Shown here: positions 51,417 to 57,652 of the stretch, one piece after another
How the letters are laid out: each line of letters begins with the position of its first letter
Position numbering within the stretch: position 1 is the first letter of the stretch
Notes under the pieces: model-generated
What the model was told of the DNA's origin: nothing
What the model saw: the letters and a program-made list of their open reading frames with translations, nothing else
Database searches by the model: none
Made by a program: the position numbers and the translations under genes
Assembly (NCBI RefSeq): GCF_020179425.1
Contig: NZ_JAILYM010000002.1
Coordinates: forward strand, 682,001 to 746,000
Source: Novosphingobium percolationis
GTDB taxonomy: Bacteria > Pseudomonadota > Alphaproteobacteria > Sphingomonadales > Sphingomonadaceae
Direction: 5' to 3'
DNA: 64,000 nt

Positions 51417-53669
51417 ATGCGCCAGTTCCTGCGTTCCACACTCGGCATAGCCATGCTCGCCAGCCTCGCCCTCTGGGCGGCGGGGCTGAGCGACGTTGTC
51501 GGGCACATGTACTGGAACAACGTATTCAAGCTGGCGAACCGTCCGGTAAATCAGCCTGTTGTGGTGATTTCACTCGACGACATCGCCCAACTCGGGACTG
51601 AGCATGAAGCAAGGCTGCTGAATCTCGTGCGACGCGAGATGCCTAAGCGAGTCTTTTTCGATGCGCGAATTCCTGCGGGGACAGATGTGTCTGGTGATCG
51701 CGATTTGCGTGATGCCGTCCATTCGTTCGGTCGCGATGTGTCGTTCATCGTGCGGGCTGCGAAGCCGGATCGTTTTGACCGGGCCATGTTCAGCTTTCCG
51801 CCCAAAGCGATCGTCGGAGATAGTCGGATTCTCGTCTCGGCCTGGAACAGCAACTTTCTTTATCGGGTCGAATCTGCACCTTACTCGGTGAATATCGACG
51901 GCGCGCGATTTTCCACCGTCAGCACTGCCCTGAGTGATCGGTCAAGCGGGTGGCAGTCGGTCTATTACCCTGACTTCACGCTTGATCCGACTTCGATCCG
52001 CCGTGTTAGTTCGGCTGACATATTTGCCCACAGGCTTGAACCTGGCGCGCTGACCGGAAAATCCGTCATTCTTTCGACCTCGGGGCAGGCGCCTTTCATG
52101 GGGTATTTCGGCCATGAAATGGTCGAACCCGTGGCTTTCGACATCGCCGGAGCAGAGGCTCTCCGCCGCCCGATATCGTTGAATATCACATTCATTCCGC
52201 TCCTTGCACTTGTGATTGTCGGAATGAGGCTGATCGCGCGGCTTCGCGCGCGCCGTGCCCGGCTTCTCGCGTATAGCGCAGTGTTGGCAATGATGCTGCT
52301 ATTGCCCTTCATGGCTCGTAGTTACGGGGTCGTGACGTACCCCGACGTGCCGTTGCTCGTGTTAGGAATATTCGGTGCGATCCGCTTGTGGCAATTGCGC
52401 ACAAGGCGGATCCAGCACACGTCCCTGTCTGGTCTGCCGAACCTTGTCGCCCTTTCGTCACAGCCGCTTGGCGTGGGGCGCGACGTGGTGGTCGTGGTGG
52501 TTGCGCGGTTCGAAGAGATGCTCGCGACGCTGCCGCGCGACCTGCACGGCGAGTTTTCACGGCAGATCGCGCGTCGCCTTTCAGTCGGGTCGGGATCGAA
52601 CGAAATATTCCACGGTGAGGGCGGGCATTTCGCCTGGACTGAGGAGGCCCGTCCGCTTGAAATGCAACTGGGGCACCTTGAAGGGCTGCGCGCGCTGTTT
52701 TCCGCCCCGCTGCAAATCGGGCCGCATACCTTCGATACCAACATTCATTTCGGGCTCGACCGCAATGAAGGGGGCGATGCCTCGACCCGCGTCAATTCGG
52801 CACTCGCCAGCGCGAACGAGGCGCTGGGCAACGGGCGCTCCATCGAACTGTTCGAATCGCAACGCCTTGCCGAAGCCCCGTGGGAGCTTTCGCTGCATGC
52901 CCGGATCGAGGAAGGCCTGCGCAACGGCGAGATCTGGATGGCCTATCAGCCGCAGTGGGATTTTGGCGAAAACCGGATCAGCGGTGCCGAAGCGCTGATT
53001 CGCTGGAATCACCCGACGCGCGGGCCGATCGCGCCCGATGCCTTCATCCTCCAGGCCGAGCGGGCAGGGCGTATCGACACGCTGACCTACTGGGTGCTCG
53101 AGCAGGCCATCGCCGCTGCGCTGGAACTCAATGCGCTGGGCCCGCGCTTCCAGATGAGCATCAACTTGTCGGCGCAGATGGTCGACAAGGCTGACCTCGT
53201 GACCAATTTCGCCGAGATCGTGCGTCGTCGCGGGATCGATCCGACCTTGCTGACCGTCGAGGTGACGGAGACATCGAGCGTGCGCAACCGGCCCGCCGCG
53301 TGTCACAACCTCACCCAGTTGCGCGCAATGGGCTTCCGCCTGTCGATCGATGACTTTGGCACCGGGGAGGCAAGCCTTGCCTACCTGTCGGAACTGCCCA
53401 GCGACGAATTGAAGCTCGACCGGCGCTTCATCGGCAGGTTGCTGACCAGCGACCGGGACCGTGCCATTGTTACCAGCACAATCGGGCTTGCCCACGCGTT
53501 GAATCAATCGGTGGTGGCTGAAGGGATCGAGGATGCGGCTACCTTTGCCGTGCTGCGCGACCTCGGCTGCGATCATGCACAAGGCTACTACCTCGGCAAG
53601 CCACAGCCGTTTACCATATTCATCGAGGATTACCGCCGCACGCGCGATCCTGCACGGGGAGTCGTTTAG
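51417..53669 (+). CDS. CHASE2 - degenerate GGDEF - EAL phosphodiesterase
   Basis: This is a 750-residue c-di-GMP signalling protein. An N-terminal helix and an extracytoplasmic CHASE2 sensor (about 30-255) are followed by three membrane helices (about 258-330). A GGDEF remnant (about 345-490) has HGEGGHFAW where GGDEF should be. The EAL domain has the residues of an active enzyme: EAL at 525-527, INLSAQ, VEVTETS, Asp645-Asp646 in DDFGTG, Lys in ELKLDRRF and Glu702 in VAEGIED. It therefore probably hydrolyses c-di-GMP. It follows the XrtA genes on the same strand after 98 bp and may couple EPS output to the signal. Confidence 0.9.
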   Translation: MRQFLRSTLGIAMLASLALWAAGLSDVVGHMYWNNVFKLANRPVNQPVVVISLDDIAQLGTEHEARLLNLVRREMPKRVFFDARIPAGTDVSGDRDLRDAVHSFGRDVSFIVRAAKPDRFDRAMFSFPPKAIVGDSRILVSAWNSNFLYRVESAPYSVNIDGARFSTVSTALSDRSSGWQSVYYPDFTLDPTSIRRVSSADIFAHRLEPGALTGKSVILSTSGQAPFMGYFGHEMVEPVAFDIAGAEALRRPISLNITFIPLLALVIVGMRLIARLRARRARLLAYSAVLAMMLLLPFMARSYGVVTYPDVPLLVLGIFGAIRLWQLRTRRIQHTSLSGLPNLVALSSQPLGVGRDVVVVVVARFEEMLATLPRDLHGEFSRQIARRLSVGSGSNEIFHGEGGHFAWTEEARPLEMQLGHLEGLRALFSAPLQIGPHTFDTNIHFGLDRNEGGDASTRVNSALASANEALGNGRSIELFESQRLAEAPWELSLHARIEEGLRNGEIWMAYQPQWDFGENRISGAEALIRWNHPTRGPIAPDAFILQAERAGRIDTLTYWVLEQAIAAALELNALGPRFQMSINLSAQMVDKADLVTNFAEIVRRRGIDPTLLTVEVTETSSVRNRPAACHNLTQLRAMGFRLSIDDFGTGEASLAYLSELPSDELKLDRRFIGRLLTSDRDRAIVTSTIGLAHALNQSVVAEGIEDAATFAVLRDLGCDHAQGYYLGKPQPFTIFIEDYRRTRDPARGVV

Positions 53670-53672
53670 GGA

Positions 53673-53701
53673 TTGTTAACCATATCCGGTAATGGTAATC
53701 G
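53673..53701 (+). promoter_or_regulatory. Promoter candidate of the Trp-Trp peptide unit
   Basis: TTGTTA and TAATCG are separated by 17 bp and begin 4 bp after the EAL gene stop. This would start a transcript near 53707, about 24 nt before the short ORF. Confidence 0.45.
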
Positions 53702-53730
53702 GGCCTCACCCAACGTGGATGGAGGCTTTG

Positions 53731-53772
53731 ATGCTTTGGTGGCTTTTCCGTGGCGATGGCAGCGCTAAGTAA
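53731..53772 (+). CDS. 13-residue Trp-Trp leader-like peptide
   Basis: This very short ORF encodes MLWWLFRGDGSAK. GGATGGAGG ends 5 bp before its ATG, one of the strongest ribosome sites in the window. The two adjacent Trp codons followed by a terminator 30 bp downstream copy the layout of a trp attenuator leader. The bases of the Leu-Phe codons, GGCTTTTC, are an exact 8-nt complement of GAAAAGCC in the 5' arm of that terminator, so leader and terminator could pair in an alternative fold. No trp or other gene follows on this strand. It may be an sRNA with a peptide, as rnTrpL is in Sinorhizobium. Expression is unproven. Confidence 0.5.
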   Translation: MLWWLFRGDGSAK

Positions 53773-53802
53773 GCGCAGCCGAAACGTCACATCACAGAAT
53801 AG

Positions 53803-53832
53803 AAAAGCCCGGAGCCTAGCTCCGGGCTTTTT
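53803..53832 (+). terminator. Strong terminator of the Trp-Trp peptide unit
   Basis: AAAAGCCCGGAGC pairs with GCTCCGGGCTTTT across CTA and is followed by a T run. It ends the short unit and also the EAL gene transcript. Confidence 0.9.
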
Positions 53833-53886
53833 CATTTGAGCGCTGAAATTTCAGTGGTTTGAGCCGCTTTTTTGGTGTCTGCAGCG

Positions 53887-55020
53887 TCAATCTTCGCCGT
53901 GGCCCAGCGCCAGGTAGTCCTGGCTCTGCATCTCCATCAGGCGGCTGACCGTGCGGTCGAAGGCGAATCGGCCTTCGTCGTCTCCACGCCCACGCGAATC
54001 GTAAAGGTTAACGGGGTCGGCCGCTGCGGTGGCGATCAGCTTTACCTTGTGCTCGTATAGCGCGTCGATCAGCGTGATGAATCGCATCGTCTCGTTGCGC
54101 ACTTCGGCGCCCAAGCGCGGAATCGCGACCACGATCACCGTGTGGTAATGGCGCGCGATCGCGAGGTAGTCGATCGCGCCGCGCGCTTCGGCGCACAGGC
54201 GCTTGAAGCTGAACACGGCCACGCCCTTCAGGCTCTTGGGCACGTGCATCGTGCGGCCCACGCCCACGTCGAGTTCGGCGCTGGGCACGTGCGCGCTGTC
54301 CTCCGGCGGGTAGTCGGTCAGCCGGAAGAACGCCTCACGCACCGCCTCGGTCGATTCAGGTCCGATCGGCACGTGCCAGGTGCCAAGGCCGCGCATGCGC
54401 TCCATGCGGTAGTCGACCGGGCCATTCAGCGTCAGCACGTCGAGCCGCTGTTCGACCAGCGCGATGAAGGGCAGGAAGTGCTCGCGGTTCAGCCCGTCCT
54501 TGTAGAGCTGATTCGGCGCGCGGTTCGATGTGGTCACGATCACCATGCCATGTTCGACGATCAGCGCGGTGAACAACCGGCTCATGATCATGGCGTCGGC
54601 GCTGTTGTTGACGACCATCTCGTCGAAGCACAGCACGCGCGTTTCGGCGGCGATCCCGGCGGCCACGGGCAGGATCGGGTCGCCGCTTTCCTTCTTGCGC
54701 TCCTCGCGCAGGCGCGCGTGGACGTCGAGCATGAACTCGTGGAAGTGCGCGCGGCGCTTGGGCCCGACGTTCAGGTTGTCGTGGAACAGGTCCATCAGCA
54801 TGGACTTGCCGCGCCCGACATCGCCCCACATGTAGATGCCGCGCGGGGGCGGGGCCTGCTTCTTGCCGAACAGCCTGCCGATCAGCCCGCTGGCAGGCGC
54901 CGGGCGCTCCAGTTCCTGCTGCAACTGGTCGAGCCGCTGGGCGGCGGCGGCTTGTTCGGGATCGGGGCGCAACTCACCGGCTGCGACCAACTCGGCATAG
55001 CGTGCGGCAACGCTGGGCAT
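53887..55020 (-). CDS. zapE: Cell division protein ZapE (AFG1-family ATPase)
   Basis: This 377-residue ATPase is of the AFG1/LACE1/ZapE family; in E. coli it binds FtsZ at the division site, and mitochondrial homologues act in protein quality control. Walker A is GDVGRGKS (66-73) in YMWGDVGRGKSMLMDLF and Walker B is LCFDEM. Conserved blocks TTSNRAPNQLYKDGLNR, FLPFIALVEQRLDVL and FIRLIDALYEHKVKL-like (ITLIDALYEHKVKL) are present. Its ATG overlaps the stop of the upstream thioesterase by one base (TGATG), so they are coupled. Confidence 0.92.
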   Translation of the reverse strand: MPSVAARYAELVAAGELRPDPEQAAAAQRLDQLQQELERPAPASGLIGRLFGKKQAPPPRGIYMWGDVGRGKSMLMDLFHDNLNVGPKRRAHFHEFMLDVHARLREERKKESGDPILPVAAGIAAETRVLCFDEMVVNNSADAMIMSRLFTALIVEHGMVIVTTSNRAPNQLYKDGLNREHFLPFIALVEQRLDVLTLNGPVDYRMERMRGLGTWHVPIGPESTEAVREAFFRLTDYPPEDSAHVPSAELDVGVGRTMHVPKSLKGVAVFSFKRLCAEARGAIDYLAIARHYHTVIVVAIPRLGAEVRNETMRFITLIDALYEHKVKLIATAAADPVNLYDSRGRGDDEGRFAFDRTVSRLMEMQSQDYLALGHGED

Positions 55021-55502
55021 CAGCGGGAGGGCTTGCGGATCGTGCCGTTGAACGCAGCGATCGTGTCGTCGCCCTGTTCGACCAGCCCGCGCAGGAAGAC
55101 GAGGCGCCTGGTTTCGCGCAGCACTTCGACGACCGCATCGAGCGGTTCACCGAGGCGCCCTGCGCCGATGAACTGGGTCGAAAGGTCAAGCGTCACGGAC
55201 CCTGCGGCATTGCCGTCGAGGATCAGGCGCATCCCGGTGAAGAGCGCAACGTCGATCAGCGCCAGCGTCGCGCCGCCGTGAACGGCATCGAGCAGGTTGG
55301 AATGCTTGCGCTCGGGAAACATCCGTAGGCGCGCGCGGCTCTTGCCGTCGGGGCCATCTTCGAGCCGAGCGACCAGCTTGCCGATCGCCATGGCGTTGAA
55401 GCGGGTCTGGTCGGTCAGGTCCCAAGTGAGCCAGCCCGGATGTTCGGGGCTGGGCTCGACCCGGAAACCTGACATCATTTCGGCCATCACGCTTTCCGAC
55501 AT
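55020..55502 (-). CDS. PaaI-type hotdog thioesterase
   Basis: This 160-residue hotdog-fold protein has the PaaI active-site loop in HSNLLDAVHGGATLALIDVALF, with the TLDLSTQFIGAGRLGEPL strand of the acyl-CoA pocket after it. It differs clearly from the other thioesterase in this window. The start is chosen at MSESVMAEMM, near the sdhB stop; MAEMM seven codons in is an alternative with a GGAA site. It sits between sdhB and zapE on one strand with gaps of 10 bp or less, so the three are probably one transcript, though a functional link is not evident. Confidence 0.83.
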   Translation of the reverse strand: MSESVMAEMMSGFRVEPSPEHPGWLTWDLTDQTRFNAMAIGKLVARLEDGPDGKSRARLRMFPERKHSNLLDAVHGGATLALIDVALFTGMRLILDGNAAGSVTLDLSTQFIGAGRLGEPLDAVVEVLRETRRLVFLRGLVEQGDDTIAAFNGTIRKPSR

Positions 55503-55512
55503 CACGCGTCGA

Positions 55513-56295
55513 TCAGATCGCGCGTTCGGCCTGCATCTTCTTGATCTCGGCGATCGCGCGCGCCGGCGACAGGCCCTTGGGGCAGACGTTGGCGCAGTTC
55601 ATGATCGTGTGGCAGCGATAGAGGCGGAAGGGATCTTCCAACTCATCGAGGCGCTCGCCGGTCATCTCGTCGCGGCTGTCGGCCAGCCAGCGATAGGCCT
55701 GGAGCAGGATCGCCGGGCCGAGGAACTTGTCGCTGTTCCACCAGTAGCTGGGGCACGAGGTGCTGCAGCAGGCGCACAGGATGCACTCGTACAGGCCGTC
55801 GAGCTTTTCCCGCTGTTCGGGCGACTGCAGGCGCTCCTTGCCCGAAGGCGTGGGCGACACGGTCTGCAGCCAGGGGCGGATCGAGGCGTACTGCGCGTAG
55901 AAGTGGGTGAAATCGGGGACGAGGTCCTTGATCACTTCCATGTGCGGCAGCGGCGTGATGCGCACGTCGCCCGAAAGGTCTTCGATCGCGGTGGTGCAGG
56001 CAAGGCCGTTGCGGCCGTTCATGTTCATCGCGCACGAGCCGCAGATGCCTTCGCGGCACGACCGGCGGAAGGTGAGCGTGGGGTCCTGTTCGCCCTTCAT
56101 CTTGATGAGCGCGTCGAGCACCATCGGGCCGCACTGGTCGAGATCGATCTCGAACGTGTCGTAGCGCGGGTTCTCGCCGCTGTCGGGGTCGTAACGGTAG
56201 ACCTTGAACTTCCGGATGCGACCATTGGTGGCCGCGGCGTGGTGACGCGACTTGCCGGTGATCTTGGAATTCTTCGGAAGCGTGAAGGTCGCCAT
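55513..56295 (-). CDS. sdhB: Succinate dehydrogenase iron-sulfur subunit
   Basis: This 260-residue subunit of respiratory complex II passes electrons from SdhA to quinone. The 2Fe-2S cysteines are in [15 protein letters not shown] and GLAC, the 4Fe-4S ligands in [16 protein letters not shown], and the 3Fe-4S ligands in [17 protein letters not shown], so all three clusters are complete. The start [13 protein letters not shown] matches alphaproteobacterial SdhB. Unlike the usual sdhCDAB arrangement, no sdhA, sdhC or sdhD gene precedes it here; the upstream neighbour is a pilin gene. Confidence 0.95.
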   Translation of the reverse strand: MATFTLPKNSKITGKSRHHAAATNGRIRKFKVYRYDPDSGENPRYDTFEIDLDQCGPMVLDALIKMKGEQDPTLTFRRSCREGICGSCAMNMNGRNGLACTTAIEDLSGDVRITPLPHMEVIKDLVPDFTHFYAQYASIRPWLQTVSPTPSGKERLQSPEQREKLDGLYECILCACCSTSCPSYWWNSDKFLGPAILLQAYRWLADSRDEMTGERLDELEDPFRLYRCHTIMNCANVCPKGLSPARAIAEIKKMQAERAI

Positions 56296-56380
56296 GAACG
56301 TGTTCCCTGATGCGCTGATCGAGTCGTCCTTAGCGAATGCTCGGCGCGGGGCAAGTGGTCACGAAGGCAGGAGCAAGCGG

Positions 56381-56584
56381 TCAGAGCGTGGTGTTGCCGG
56401 CCGTGGTGTCGGCGCCGCCAGAGATGCTCATGCCCGACGAGACGCGGGTGAAGGTGGCGGACAGCGCCGTGCCGAGGGTGTCCATCGCGGTGATGGCGGC
56501 GACGGCGATGAGCGCGGCGATGAGCGCGTATTCGATCGCGGTGGCGGCGGTGGTGTCGGTCAGCAAGGCTTTGATCTTGGTCAT
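56381..56584 (-). CDS. Flp family type IVb pilin
   Basis: This is a 67-residue pilin precursor. A short cytoplasmic leader is followed by the prepilin signature ATAIEYALIAALIAVAAITAM, in which the Glu-Tyr pair of Flp pilins and the hydrophobic helix are clear. The rest is a small Ser/Thr/Gly-rich tail. It would form thin adhesion pili exported by Tad/Cpa machinery, none of which is nearby. The ATG before TKIKALL was chosen because pilin leaders begin this way; the frame stays open for 34 codons upstream without pilin features. Confidence 0.88.
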   Translation of the reverse strand: MTKIKALLTDTTAATAIEYALIAALIAVAAITAMDTLGTALSATFTRVSSGMSISGGADTTAGNTTL

Positions 56585-56750
56585 GGTGGCGGCCCAAAGG
56601 TTGCGAAGGTCACGCGTGTGGCGACTGCCATGTGTCCAAGGTGTGAAAATAATATAACAATAGTTAGGTGAATCGACTTTCATCATGAAGGGTTGCTTGC
56701 CGGCGCCCTACGCGCATTGTCGTAGCCCGGACACAAGAGGGGAGCGGAGC

Positions 56751-57380
56751 ATGGCTGGGGGTTGGTGGGACAGGAACGTGGTGCCGCGGTTGATCCGCTG
56801 CGCCTGCGCGGCGCCAGGGATCATGGACCTGCGCGCGAAAGTTGTGCCACAGGCCCGCGGCGCCGTGTTCGAACTGGGGTGCGGGGGAGGCCTGAACCAG
56901 CGGTTCTACGACACGCAGTCCGTGACGAGCTTTGCGGGCCTCGATCCCTCGCCGATGGGGCTGGAGCAGGCGCGCGGCGAGGCGGCGCGCAAGGGTTGGC
57001 AGGCCGACCTGCGGGAGGGGCTGGGCGAAGCGATCCCGTTCGAGGATGCGCGCTTCGATACGGCAGTGTGCACTTACACGCTGTGTTCAGTGCACCAGCC
57101 CGAGCGCGTGCTGGCCGAACTGGCGCGGGTGCTGAAACCGGGCGGCACGCTGCTGTTCCTGGAGCACGGCGCGGCACCCGATGATGGCGTGGCAAAGTGG
57201 CAGGGACGGATCGAGCCGCTGTGGACGCGCATGATGGGTGGATGCCACCTGACGCGGCCCGTGACATCGAGCGTGGCGCGCGCCGGATTCGCGGTCTCGC
57301 CGCAAGGGCAGGGCTACATGGCGAAGACGCCGCGCTTTGCCGGGTGGATGGAATGGGGCGCGGCGGTGCGGCCGGGGTAG
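56751..57380 (+). CDS. Class I SAM-dependent methyltransferase
   Basis: This is a 209-residue methyltransferase. Motif I is FELGCGGGLNQ (40-50), the acidic loop is FAGLDPSPMG, and CTYTLCSVHQPERVLAELARVLKPGG is the methyltransferase_11 signature. FLEHGAAPDDGVAKWQ and the late Gly/Cys segment resemble small PMT2-like or thiol-type methyltransferases. The ATG has GGAG a few bases upstream. The substrate is unknown. Hairpins follow in the 270-bp gap before the rne terminator. Confidence 0.82.
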   Translation: MAGGWWDRNVVPRLIRCACAAPGIMDLRAKVVPQARGAVFELGCGGGLNQRFYDTQSVTSFAGLDPSPMGLEQARGEAARKGWQADLREGLGEAIPFEDARFDTAVCTYTLCSVHQPERVLAELARVLKPGGTLLFLEHGAAPDDGVAKWQGRIEPLWTRMMGGCHLTRPVTSSVARAGFAVSPQGQGYMAKTPRFAGWMEWGAAVRPG

Positions 57381-57403
57381 AGGATGGCGCTCGTTGCGAG
57401 CAG

Positions 57404-57428
57404 GACGCCCTTCGGGCGGCGTTCTTGT
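57404..57428 (+). terminator. Possible terminator after the methyltransferase gene
   Basis: CGCCC-ttc-GGGCG (57406-57418) is followed by the T-rich GCGTTCTTGTTG. A second hairpin, CCCCT with AGGGG (57548-57569) before TTTT, lies further on and may be the true stop. The rest of this 272-bp gap holds nothing else I can identify. Confidence 0.4.
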
Positions 57429-57596
57429 TGCCGGGTGTGTCGGGGATGAAGGGGCGTGTCGGTTAGCGTGGTGTTGCTGTTGCTGTTGTCGGTGCTGCAG
57501 CCCACCCCGCTGCGACCAATTCCGACTTCGGCTTCATAAGTCTCGCGCCCCTAACGCTTGCGGGAGGGGGTTTTGCGCTGCCCTAGCTGGAACGAA

Positions 57597-57625
57597 AAAC
57601 CCCGCCGGTGCGACCGGCGGGGTTC
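57597..57625 (-). terminator. Rho-independent terminator of rne
   Basis: A perfect 12-bp stem, AACCCCGCCGGT with ACCGGCGGGGTT around GCG, is followed on the minus strand by TTTTTCGTT, about 30 bp after the rne stop. Confidence 0.9.
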
Positions 57626-57652
57626 TTGCGTTTCACAGCAGGCTTGCGGCGA

